Shown: piece by piece, positions 22,531 to 30,808 of the stretch
Position numbering within the stretch: position 1 is the stretch's first letter
How the letters are laid out: every line of letters starts with the position of its first letter
From: Providencia vermicola
GTDB taxonomy: Bacteria > Pseudomonadota > Gammaproteobacteria > Enterobacterales > Enterobacteriaceae
DNA: 64,000 bases
Assembly (NCBI RefSeq): GCF_020381325.1
Contig: NZ_JAGSPI010000001.1
Coordinates: 484,406 to 548,405, forward strand
Reading direction: 5' to 3'
Program-made: the position numbers and the translations under genes
Notes under the pieces: generated by a model
What the model was told of the DNA's origin: nothing
Databases searched by the model: none
Seen by the model: only the letters and a program-made list of their open reading frames with translations

Positions 22531-24297
22531 TTAACGACGTCTCGCTATTGATACACTAAATATTCCCCAGTTATCAATAGATTGACTTAATTTTTCGAAC
22601 CCTGCTTCGTCAACTAAAGCATCCATTTCGCCTTGGCTGCGGCAACGCATAACCCAAGCTTGTCCGCCTTGGTGGCTGGGTAAAACACGAGCAATCATTT
22701 CCACTTGAGGGTGCCATGGTTGGCAAGTGTAAATGAGTAGCCCACCTGAAGGTATTGCTCGAGATAATCCATCTAATGAAGCTCTAATTAATTGATTACT
22801 CGGGAATAGTTCATATAAACCGCTCACAACACCCAGTGTAGGTGCGGGCGTCACGGCAGCTAAATCATCAGCGTCAAAGGCATTGCCTTCCACAAAATGG
22901 ATTTTATCTTCAAGGAAACGCTCTTTTATATGTAAACGCCCTTGTTCTACATTAATTGGGCTGTAATCACGCAAAAGAACAGATTCAACTTTGCCATAAT
23001 CGTTAATCGCATCAAAGATATAACGGCCTTGACCCGCTGCAATATCCATAATACGTACGGGTATATTGTTATCTGTTAACTCACGGATAGCTTGGCGTAA
23101 AGTATTTTCAATATTGACTTTCCGTTGGCGGATCCCTTGCCAGCCAATACTGTTGAGGTATTGCCTGTCAATCACGCGTCCGAATAGGCCTTTTCCTTCC
23201 GCTTTATCACGATAGACATAGTCTAAAGTTGATCCTGAATCAAAGCCCTTATCGTAACCGATGCGAATACCCTCAGAAGCTTTACCTAAGGTGCTCATTG
23301 ATTTACTCATAATCTTGAAGGCAAGATTTTTTGGGCACCATTTAGGTAATGGAGTAGCCAGTTTACGGTACTTTTCTGCGCTAGAGCTCCATGTGTCTTC
23401 ATACTGGTAATCGTGTCGGTAAACAGGAAGACTAAATAATTTACTAATAAAATCACGTATTTTTTCGATAGGAATATGGCGCTCTTTCTCACCTAAAGTA
23501 TCGTGATAAAAGCCTGGTAAAATATGCTTTTCTTTAATTGGTGTATTTAAGCGCTCAAAAAACTGATGTTGTGGGCGGTGATGAACAACATGGTCGCTAC
23601 CTGATATAAATAATTGAGTTGGTAAGGTAATTGCGTTTGCATCTGCAACGATTCGATCGGCTGTTTTATACAATTCAAGTAAGATATTAACGGCAATAGG
23701 GCGAGTGATTAGCGGATCGCGGTTAAACGAATCAATACGTTGTTCATCATGGGTAAGAAATTTCGCTTTTACGTAAGAATTAACATAGAACAGGCCTCGC
23801 ATTTTTTGCATTAAAGCTAACCCTGTGCGGGCAAAAGGAACATACAGTTTAACTTTAAATGCAGGTGAGGCAAGAACCATCCCGCGAATTTTCGGCGCAT
23901 AGTCATGTACCCATGCGGAAACCAACACAGCTCCCACGCTTTGCCCAATAACAATGATATTTTCTAAAGGGATTTGATATTGCGTGGATACATATCGGAC
24001 AAATTCATCGACATCATGGATGGATGTGCCGAGAGAAGGGCTATAGCCTCTTGGACCTTCATTTTTCCCATGACCGCGAGCATCCCAAGCGAACATGGCG
24101 TAGTCAGGAAGGTTTAGCTCATCAACAAGGTGTGCAACACGACCTGAATGCTCATGACCACGATGGAATAAAATAATTGCTTTGTCTGTTGTTGTTTCTG
24201 TTGGCCAGTGGCGGTAAAAAAGCGAAGTGTGATCACTAGTTGTAAATTGCGATTCTAAAACAGGGCGTTGCGTCAGATAATCTGTCTGAGCGTTCAT
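22531..24297 (-). CDS. ynbC: Bifunctional alpha/beta hydrolase and SAM methyltransferase (YnbC-like)
   Basis: A 588-residue two-domain protein. The N-terminal half (about 20-300) is a monoglyceride-lipase-like serine hydrolase: oxyanion segment FHRGHEHSGR, nucleophile elbow GQSVGA (Ser near 118), and a late HHRP and GFYHDTLGE His region. The C-terminal half (about 390-585) is a class I methyltransferase with DIAAGQGRYIFDA near 440 and a GLYELF motif. The fusion matches E. coli YnbC. It starts 9 bp after ynbA, where E. coli has ynbB. About 200 bp with a TTGAGG/CCTCAA hairpin (22480-22514) separates it from ynbD. Confidence 0.88.
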   Translation of the reverse strand: MNAQTDYLTQRPVLESQFTTSDHTSLFYRHWPTETTTDKAIILFHRGHEHSGRVAHLVDELNLPDYAMFAWDARGHGKNEGPRGYSPSLGTSIHDVDEFVRYVSTQYQIPLENIIVIGQSVGAVLVSAWVHDYAPKIRGMVLASPAFKVKLYVPFARTGLALMQKMRGLFYVNSYVKAKFLTHDEQRIDSFNRDPLITRPIAVNILLELYKTADRIVADANAITLPTQLFISGSDHVVHHRPQHQFFERLNTPIKEKHILPGFYHDTLGEKERHIPIEKIRDFISKLFSLPVYRHDYQYEDTWSSSAEKYRKLATPLPKWCPKNLAFKIMSKSMSTLGKASEGIRIGYDKGFDSGSTLDYVYRDKAEGKGLFGRVIDRQYLNSIGWQGIRQRKVNIENTLRQAIRELTDNNIPVRIMDIAAGQGRYIFDAINDYGKVESVLLRDYSPINVEQGRLHIKERFLEDKIHFVEGNAFDADDLAAVTPAPTLGVVSGLYELFPSNQLIRASLDGLSRAIPSGGLLIYTCQPWHPQVEMIARVLPSHQGGQAWVMRCRSQGEMDALVDEAGFEKLSQSIDNWGIFSVSIARRR

Positions 24298-24306
24298 AAT
24301 TATTCC

Positions 24307-24930
24307 TTAATTATTATCCGAAGACGTACGAAATTCATCCAATGCACGGTGGATACGGTTATAGCAGGTATAAAGCAGCAACAAAGATAGAATAATAAAG
24401 AGATAATTTATCCAACCAGCGAACAGTAGCTGAGGGAAAATACTCACAAATAATCCGAGGGCGCCAAAAATAAAGGCTCGGTCACTTTTCCCGATAGGGC
24501 CGTCATAGCGTCTTGACGCGCCGATTGCTTGTGCGGTGACACCAATAAACTCAGTTAATAGTGAGAAAAATAAAATAAGCAAAATTAGCCAAATAGCATG
24601 GGGAAAAATAATAGCAAAAGGTAGGTATAACGCGACATCAGAAACGACGTCACCTAATTCATTGAGTATTGCACCTAAGTGGCTTTTTTGATGATGTTCT
24701 CGTGCTAGCATGCCATCAATAGCATTGAGCGCCATGCGGATAAACAACACAAACGGCAATAAAACAAACAGGTGTGGGTTTGGAAAGAAAAACAAAACTA
24801 AACCGACAATAATTGAGAGTAATAATGCAGCCAAAGTCACTTGATTAGCAGTGATCCCTGCATTAAATAATTTACTAACAATTGGACGAAGTAGATCTTG
24901 AAATTTTGGTTTCAGATCATAAATGGTCAT
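24307..24930 (-). CDS. ynbA: CDP-alcohol phosphatidyltransferase (YnbA-like)
   Basis: A 207-residue membrane protein with the CDP-alcohol phosphotransferase signature DGx2ARx8Gx3Dx3D, seen here as DGMLAREHHQKSHLGAILNELGDVVSD (about 69-95, with a longer first spacer), and about five or six membrane helices. Such enzymes move a phosphatidyl group from CDP-diacylglycerol to an alcohol. It heads the ynbA-ynbC-ynbD-unknown operon. E. coli supplies CDP-diacylglycerol locally with YnbB; here the housekeeping CdsA would have to do it. The acceptor alcohol is unknown. Confidence 0.88.
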   Translation of the reverse strand: MTIYDLKPKFQDLLRPIVSKLFNAGITANQVTLAALLLSIIVGLVLFFFPNPHLFVLLPFVLFIRMALNAIDGMLAREHHQKSHLGAILNELGDVVSDVALYLPFAIIFPHAIWLILLILFFSLLTEFIGVTAQAIGASRRYDGPIGKSDRAFIFGALGLFVSIFPQLLFAGWINYLFIILSLLLLYTCYNRIHRALDEFRTSSDNN

Positions 24931-25175
24931 TTTTTATCCTTTTATATGACATGCAATAGTGTCTTACATTGGACATATCAATACGCTATTCATAAATAGC
25001 CGCAATAAGAGCTATCTTAAGTTAATTTATTTCACTGAGGCATATTAAGATCAAAACAGGGTGGTTTTTTCGATTAGTCTATTGAAATTAATGAGGAAAT
25101 TAGATTAATCAACAAAGATTAAACAAAGCTTGTTTTATGCTCAATAAGACTAGAGATGAACAATAAGATGCCCGA

Positions 25176-25979
25176 TCATGCGATTATTTTTTGCTTATCA
25201 AGTGTTGAACGCATACGCTTAAATTGGCTGGGTGTCATGGTAGTCATTTCTTTAAATTTACGACAAAAAGCACTGTGATCAGTATAAGCACATTTTATTG
25301 AAATATCTGTAATTGAATGGTCATCTTCTAATAACTCAATGGCATGTTCGAGACGCTTTTTTTGAATATATTGTTGCGGTGTAATTAAAAAAATAGCTTT
25401 AAATTGACGATTTAATTGTGAAAGTGAAAGTCCTGAAATATCCGCAAGTTTCGTTATTTTAATTGCAGTATCAAAATGGTCACTAATATAGCGTTCAACA
25501 AGGCTAAGTTGGTTATTTAATTTAGGACTAACAGATTTAATATCTTGTAAATCGACAGAAATCCCTGCTACACCAATTACTTGATTTCGAGTGTTAAATA
25601 TAGGTACCTTTGTGGTTAAACACCAGCCAAGTAACCCTGCTTTATAAAGATGTAACTCAAGTTTATTAATCACACTGATTTTCTTTTCCATAACAAGGTA
25701 ATCTTGTGAACTGTAACTTTGGCCTAATTCAGCATGAAATAACTCTTCTGCACTTTTACCAATTACGTCATTAATACCATTCTTTTTACAGCGAATCGCC
25801 AAATTATCATTGGCAAGTAAATACCGTGCATTATGGTCTTTCACAAAAAAAGTGACATTAGGGAGTGTATTAATTAACGGCATGACTAAACCGAGATGGT
25901 TTAGTAAAACTTCAATATTATCAACAGGAAAAAGCATATTTTCTTGGCTGATTAATAATAACTTATTTAAATTGATCAT
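25176..25979 (-). CDS. PAS-domain AraC-family regulator of the hydroxyproline cluster
   Basis: The 267-residue protein has a PAS-like sensor domain (about 35-150: NVTFFVKDHNARYLLAND, then GVAGISVDLQDIK) and a C-terminal AraC/XylS double helix-turn-helix (about 160-258, with ISGLSLSQLNRQFKAIF and CAYTDHSAFCRKFKEMTTMTPSQF). It is divergent from the epimerase gene, and a 22-bp-phased direct repeat sits in the shared promoter region. AraC-type regulators (LhpR) control hydroxyproline catabolism in Pseudomonas, which supports the role; ligand and activator/repressor mode are inference. Confidence 0.88.
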   Translation of the reverse strand: MINLNKLLLISQENMLFPVDNIEVLLNHLGLVMPLINTLPNVTFFVKDHNARYLLANDNLAIRCKKNGINDVIGKSAEELFHAELGQSYSSQDYLVMEKKISVINKLELHLYKAGLLGWCLTTKVPIFNTRNQVIGVAGISVDLQDIKSVSPKLNNQLSLVERYISDHFDTAIKITKLADISGLSLSQLNRQFKAIFLITPQQYIQKKRLEHAIELLEDDHSITDISIKCAYTDHSAFCRKFKEMTTMTPSQFKRMRSTLDKQKIIA

Positions 25980-26078
25980 GCTGCGCTCCCAAATATTAAA
26001 TTATTGTTACTAATTTTCTTAAATATTTTTAGATTGTGCAGAAAAACGCATAAGTTCGATGAAAAGATATCAAGATTG

Positions 26079-26109
26079 ATTAACAAAAATCAAGCAATCT
26101 ATTAACAAA
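26079..26109. promoter_or_regulatory. Candidate AraC-type operator (tandem direct repeat)
   Basis: ATTAACAAA occurs at 26079-26087 and 26101-26109, exactly 22 bp (two helical turns) apart, each followed by an ATCA/TCA-like end. This is the usual form of AraC-family sites. An overlapping imperfect inverted repeat AGATTGATT/AAGCAATCT (26073-26100) is also present. It lies 25 bp upstream of the epimerase start. Confidence 0.5.
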
Positions 26110-26133
26110 TCATGGTTAATAGGGTGCTAATCA

Positions 26134-27084
26134 ATGCGATCTGAATATTCTAAAATTGAAGTAATAGATTCCCATACAGCAGGAGAACCAACGCGCTTAG
26201 TGATTGAAGGATTCCCTCAGCTAGGCGGTGAAAGCATGGCAATACGTTTGGCAAAACTGCGTGATAACCATGACGAATGGCGAAGAACAACCATCCTAGA
26301 ACCACGAGGCAATGACATTCTCGTGGGGGCACTATTATGTAAGCCACAAAATCCAAAAGCCGCAGCTGGTGTGATCTTTTTTAATAACGAAGGGTACCTT
26401 GGGATGTGTGGGCATGGAACGATAGGTTTAGTCGCATCCTTGCATTTTCTCGGGAAAATTTCTTACGGAAAGCACTTGATTGAAACCCCTGTAGGGGATG
26501 TTACGGCGGAACTGCACAACGATGGCAGCGTGAGTATCCAGAACGTATATTCATATCGTTACCGTAAAGCAGTACAAGTGGATGTGCCTGATATCGGTAT
26601 GATCACAGGGGATATCGCCTGGGGGGGCAATTGGTTTTTTCTTGTAGAAAACTCACCTATTTCGATTGATTTTAAAAACGTTAAATTGCTAACAGATGTG
26701 AGTTTGAAAATTAAGCAAGCACTTGTTGACCAAAAAATCTTTGGTAAGAATGACCAAGAAATTGATCACATCGAACTATTTGGTTCACACCCTAAAGCCG
26801 ATAGCCAAAGTTTTGTGTTATGCCCTGGTGGTGCTTATGATCGCTCCCCTTGTGGGACAGGTACCAGTGCTAAATTAGCGTGTTTAGCTGCGGATAAAAA
26901 GCTCGCAGCGGGAGAAATCTGGCATCAAGCGAGTGTGATTGGTAGTGAGTTTCAAGCGAGTTTCCAGCCTGCGGATGAAAACGGAATTATTCCTACAATT
27001 CGAGGAAATGCCTATATTAGCGGGCAAAATACGTTGCTGATTGATGCGCAAGACCCATTTCGTTTCGGTATTTCGGTTGCGTAA
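26134..27084 (+). CDS. 4-hydroxyproline 2-epimerase (proline racemase family)
   Basis: A 316-residue cofactor-independent epimerase. Both catalytic cysteines are present: Cys92 in GMCGHGTIG and Cys240 in [10 protein letters not shown]. Members with Thr at the second position are dehydratases, so this should be an epimerase. In context it would convert trans-4-hydroxy-L-proline to cis-4-hydroxy-D-proline as the first step of the cluster. The next gene's start is 11 nt after its stop. Proline racemase is the alternative, but the neighbouring deaminase and semialdehyde dehydrogenase argue for hydroxyproline. Confidence 0.9.
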   Translation: MRSEYSKIEVIDSHTAGEPTRLVIEGFPQLGGESMAIRLAKLRDNHDEWRRTTILEPRGNDILVGALLCKPQNPKAAAGVIFFNNEGYLGMCGHGTIGLVASLHFLGKISYGKHLIETPVGDVTAELHNDGSVSIQNVYSYRYRKAVQVDVPDIGMITGDIAWGGNWFFLVENSPISIDFKNVKLLTDVSLKIKQALVDQKIFGKNDQEIDHIELFGSHPKADSQSFVLCPGGAYDRSPCGTGTSAKLACLAADKKLAAGEIWHQASVIGSEFQASFQPADENGIIPTIRGNAYISGQNTLLIDAQDPFRFGISVA

Positions 27085-27094
27085 GGGGATGGCG

Positions 27095-28342
27095 ATGAAG
27101 AGTCAATATTCAGTGATTATTGTCGGCGGTGGAATTATTGGCCTAAGCATTGCGCTTACGGCACAAGCTAATGGCACTGACGTCCTGCTGGTGGATAAAA
27201 ATGAAATTGGCTCTGGGGCGTCATTTGGTAATGCAGGGCACATTGCGACTGAACAAGTTTTCCCCATTGCAGACCCTTCTGTATTGAAATCAATTCCGAA
27301 AATGTTGCTCGACCCACTTGGCCCATTACGTTTGGATTGGCGTTACTTATTACCATTAACACCGTGGATGTTAAAGCTAGTCGGTAACATGCGCCATAAG
27401 CCGTTTACCCACATTCACCAGACGTTAATGACGCTAAATAGTGCGGCTTTTGACTCGTGGCAAGCCTTTATTCAAAAATGGCAACTCAGCGACCTTATTA
27501 AAATGCAAGGCTCATTATTAGTCGCTGAAAAAAAAGAAACACTCAAAAAGCTCCATCAACATGGCGAATATTTGCAAGAAATTAACGTACACAACTCAGT
27601 TATCAATCAAACCGAGTTACTTGAGCGCGAACCTGCACTTGCCACGAATCAACTTGGAGGACTATTTTTCCCAAACACTGGGCATGTGGTTGATTTAGCA
27701 AAATTACATTCAAAACTTGCGCAGTCATTTGTTGAGCTAGGTGGAAATATACTGACCGACTGTGAAGTCATTGCGATATCTTCGACATCAAACAAAGAAG
27801 CCATAGTCACTTCCACACAAGGCAAATTTACGGGGAAAAAAGTAGTTATCGCAGGCGGCGCATTTTCTAAGTCATTAGTCAAAATGGTTAGCCGTATTAA
27901 TGTGCCACTTGAAACAGAGCGCGGCTACCATTTAATGCTACCGCAAGAACAAGGGCGGTTGAGCATTCCCGTATCCAGTATGGACAGGCGTTTTATTATG
28001 ACACCGATGGCGGGCGGCTTACGCCTTGCAGGTACCGTTGAATATGCAGGGTTAAAGCGCCCTGCAAATATGCAGCGGGCTCGTCACTTTTTGCCACTCG
28101 CCGCCCCTATGCTAAAAGCGCCATTAAATGATGAACAATCAACACCGTGGATGGGGTTTCGCCCATCAACCTCCGATTCATTGCCTGTTATTGATAATAA
28201 AGGGCCATATATTTTTGCATTTGGTCACCAACACCTAGGGCTCACACAGGCAGCAATTACGGCTGACCTTGTAAATAGTTTTATTCACGAGCAGCCGACT
28301 GTTATCGACTGCACCCCTTTTTCCATTGAGCGATTTCTATAA
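27095..28342 (+). CDS. FAD-dependent D-amino-acid (cis-4-hydroxy-D-proline) oxidoreductase
   Basis: The ATG at 27095 has AAGGGG six bases upstream; the earlier in-frame start at 27041 overlaps the epimerase gene by 44 bp and is rejected. The 415-residue protein has the N-terminal FAD-binding GGGIIGLSIALTA (about 11-23) and DAO-family features such as FGNAGHIATEQVFP (about 49) and a C-terminal second FAD contact around GFRPSTSDSLPVI. In context it oxidises cis-4-hydroxy-D-proline to 1-pyrroline-4-hydroxy-2-carboxylate, probably passing electrons to the respiratory chain like DadA. Confidence 0.87.
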   Translation: MKSQYSVIIVGGGIIGLSIALTAQANGTDVLLVDKNEIGSGASFGNAGHIATEQVFPIADPSVLKSIPKMLLDPLGPLRLDWRYLLPLTPWMLKLVGNMRHKPFTHIHQTLMTLNSAAFDSWQAFIQKWQLSDLIKMQGSLLVAEKKETLKKLHQHGEYLQEINVHNSVINQTELLEREPALATNQLGGLFFPNTGHVVDLAKLHSKLAQSFVELGGNILTDCEVIAISSTSNKEAIVTSTQGKFTGKKVVIAGGAFSKSLVKMVSRINVPLETERGYHLMLPQEQGRLSIPVSSMDRRFIMTPMAGGLRLAGTVEYAGLKRPANMQRARHFLPLAAPMLKAPLNDEQSTPWMGFRPSTSDSLPVIDNKGPYIFAFGHQHLGLTQAAITADLVNSFIHEQPTVIDCTPFSIERFL

Positions 28343-28359
28343 TTTTAAGGAGAATTCAG

Positions 28360-29226
28360 ATGAATTTTCATGGCATTCTTGTCCCTTTAGTTACCCCTTT
28401 TCATGACGATTATTCATTAAATATTAGCGCATTAGCTGATTTAACCGAAAAACTTATTGACCAAGGTGTCACAGGCTTAGTGGTCTGTGGTACGACAGGG
28501 GAATACTACGCGTTAAATGAAGATGAGCGCAAAACAGTTTTATCTACCGTGAGCAAAATTGCGAAGGGGCGCGTAACGTTGATTGCGGGTATTAATGATT
28601 TATCAACGGAAGGTGCGATCGCTCGCGCAAAACAAGCTAAAGACCTTGGATATGAAGGTTTAATGTTATCACCACCACCGTATAGTTTGCCTGACCAACA
28701 AGGCGTGTACGGGCATTATAAAAAAGTTGCAGGGGCCACAACGCTGCCGATCATTATGTATAACTTCCCTGCACGTATTGGTATCGAAATTGAGTACGAA
28801 ACCGTAGTTAAGCTAGCTGAAATCGACAACATAGTTGCCATTAAAGAGAGTAGCGGGGATTTCAGCCGTGCTTTACGCCTATTACAGACACCGTTTAGCA
28901 ACTTCGAGGTGATTTGTGGTTGTGATGACCAACCCGTTGATTTCTTCTTTTGGGGTTCAAAAAGCTGGATAGCGGGTGCAGGCAATGTGTTCCCTGCCGA
29001 ACAAGTCGCTATTTTTAAGGCGACACAAACGGGAGATTGGCAAGAAGCGAAAAGAATCATGAATGAAATATACCCAGGAATTTATTCCATGGAGTCTGGT
29101 GATTATAACCAAAAAGCCAAAGCAGGTTGCTTAAATGGCACGTTTAACGCAGGTCCTGTGCGTTTACCTTTAACAAATTTAGCCGCTGAAGCTAAAGGCG
29201 AATTTGTCAAATTAGTGAAAGGGTAA
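28360..29226 (+). CDS. 1-pyrroline-4-hydroxy-2-carboxylate deaminase (DapA/NAL family)
   Basis: A 288-residue class I aldolase-type TIM barrel. The Schiff-base Lys162 lies in IVAIKESSGD, the catalytic Tyr134 in IIMYNFPAR, and the carboxylate-binding pair in CGTTGEY (about 43-49). The DapA/N-acetylneuraminate-lyase family includes the hydroxyproline-pathway deaminase that yields 2-ketoglutarate semialdehyde and ammonia; the flanking genes point to that reaction. AAGGAG precedes the start, and the gene follows the oxidoreductase by 17 bp. True dihydrodipicolinate synthase is unlikely here. Confidence 0.85.
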   Translation: MNFHGILVPLVTPFHDDYSLNISALADLTEKLIDQGVTGLVVCGTTGEYYALNEDERKTVLSTVSKIAKGRVTLIAGINDLSTEGAIARAKQAKDLGYEGLMLSPPPYSLPDQQGVYGHYKKVAGATTLPIIMYNFPARIGIEIEYETVVKLAEIDNIVAIKESSGDFSRALRLLQTPFSNFEVICGCDDQPVDFFFWGSKSWIAGAGNVFPAEQVAIFKATQTGDWQEAKRIMNEIYPGIYSMESGDYNQKAKAGCLNGTFNAGPVRLPLTNLAAEAKGEFVKLVKG

Positions 29227-29237
29227 GGGGGAGGATA

Positions 29238-30722
29238 ATGAAACTAAATCAACAGCAGGTTTTTGAACTCGCCAAGCAAGGAAAACTGTGGGCGGGTAAT
29301 TTAATTGATGGAGTGAATATTTCTCAATCTAAATTAGAAAACAGAACTCCCATTGACAATAGCCTCATTGGCTATCTCGCTGACGGTGAAGCAAGAGATA
29401 TTGATGCCGCAGTAAAAGTTGCTCGAAATACCTTTAAAAGCGGTGAGTGGAGTGCACTTTCTCCTCAAAAACGCAAAGAGGTGATGCTCAAGTGGGCGGA
29501 TTTAATAGCTGAAAACAGCGAAGAACTTGCAGCACTTGATTGTATTGATGCGGGAAAACCCATTACCGAATGCCTCAATACCGATATGCCTGCAACCGTT
29601 GAAACCTTTTATTGGTATGCCGAAGCGATTGATAAATTATTTGGCAAAATAGCACCAACAAGTCAACAAGAATTAGGGCTGATAGTTAGGGAGCCTATTG
29701 GTGTTGTGGGCGCGGTTCTACCCTGGAATTTCCCTGCTCAAATGTTTGCATGGAAAGTTGCACCTGCGCTTGCTATCGGCAACTCTGTGATTGTGAAACC
29801 CGCTGAGCTAACGTCACTGAGTGCTTATCGAATGGTTGAGCTGGCTTATGAGGCAGGCGTGCCGAAGGGGGCGCTCAGCTTAGTTTGTGGGTTAGGCGAA
29901 AAAGTGGGCGAAGCACTGGGGCGTCACCCAGACGTGGATGTGGTGTCATTCACAGGGTCAACCGAAGTGGGGCGTTTATTTTTAAAATACTCAGCGGAAA
30001 GCAACTTAAAAGAAATTGTTCTCGAATGTGGTGGCAAAAGCCCGCAGATTGTATTTGAAGATGCCAACCTTGATGCGGCCGTTCCCCATATCATGGCCGC
30101 CGCCTTTTGGAATATGAGTGAAAACTGTAGCTGTGGCTCTCGATTAATTGTACATGAAAATATTAAACAAGCCCTGCTGGATAAACTGGCGATTGCAGCA
30201 AAAGAATGGAAGGTGGGTGACCCGAGGCAAGCGGATGTATCAATTGGGCCGATGGTTGAAAAAGCGCACTTTGATAAAGTGAAATCGTTTTTAGATATCA
30301 CAAATCAAGAAGGGGGGAAAATCGCTATTGGCGGTCGGGTTCACCATGAAATTGGTTCTGGGTGGTATATTGAGCCGACAATTTTCGATAATGTGACGTC
30401 AGATATGTCGTTGTTTAAACATGAAGTTTTTGGCCCTATCTTAGCAGTAACATCATTTAAAACGGAAGAAGAGGCAATTACGCTAGCCAATAAGACACAA
30501 TATGGATTAGCGGCCTCTTTTTATACTCAGGACGTCCACCAGGCCATGCGCGTTGCTCGCCAAATCAGTGCGGGAACGGTCTCAGTTAATGGTTTTAGTG
30601 AAGGTAATATTACCACGCCATTTGGTGGTTTCCGTCAATCAGGTTTTGGCGGAAAAGACAATGGCTTAGAGGCTTTTGAACAGTATAGCCAAACCAAAGT
30701 TATCTGGTTTGTTCATCAATAA
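29238..30722 (+). CDS. Aldehyde dehydrogenase, probably 2-ketoglutarate semialdehyde dehydrogenase
   Basis: A 494-residue NAD(P)-dependent ALDH with the motifs VLPWNFPAQM (about 160), FTGSTEVG (about 238), general base Glu263 (VLECGGKSP) and nucleophile Cys297 (SENCSCGSR). Oxidation of 2-ketoglutarate semialdehyde to 2-ketoglutarate is the final step of hydroxyproline breakdown and fits its place 11 bp after the deaminase. By sequence alone it resembles PuuC/GabD-type dehydrogenases, so the substrate rests on context. A strong terminator follows. Confidence 0.87.
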   Translation: MKLNQQQVFELAKQGKLWAGNLIDGVNISQSKLENRTPIDNSLIGYLADGEARDIDAAVKVARNTFKSGEWSALSPQKRKEVMLKWADLIAENSEELAALDCIDAGKPITECLNTDMPATVETFYWYAEAIDKLFGKIAPTSQQELGLIVREPIGVVGAVLPWNFPAQMFAWKVAPALAIGNSVIVKPAELTSLSAYRMVELAYEAGVPKGALSLVCGLGEKVGEALGRHPDVDVVSFTGSTEVGRLFLKYSAESNLKEIVLECGGKSPQIVFEDANLDAAVPHIMAAAFWNMSENCSCGSRLIVHENIKQALLDKLAIAAKEWKVGDPRQADVSIGPMVEKAHFDKVKSFLDITNQEGGKIAIGGRVHHEIGSGWYIEPTIFDNVTSDMSLFKHEVFGPILAVTSFKTEEEAITLANKTQYGLAASFYTQDVHQAMRVARQISAGTVSVNGFSEGNITTPFGGFRQSGFGGKDNGLEAFEQYSQTKVIWFVHQ

Positions 30723-30731
30723 ATAACGTTG

Positions 30732-30761
30732 ACCTGAGCCTACAATGCTCAGGTTTTTTTT
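30732..30761 (+). terminator. Rho-independent terminator after the aldehyde dehydrogenase gene
   Basis: ACCTGAGC (30732-30739), 7-nt loop, GCTCAGGT (30747-30754), then a run of eight T. It separates the enzyme genes from the transporter gene, which may be read through at lower level or have its own promoter. Confidence 0.9.
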
Positions 30762-30808
30762 ACCCTGCAAACACACAATAAACAATTACAATAACGAAGG
30801 AGTACAAA

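Noticed and set aside
26080..26095. TTGAT...ATCAA near the epimerase promoter as an FNR site
   Set aside because: The half-sites are too far apart; FNR needs a 4-bp spacer.
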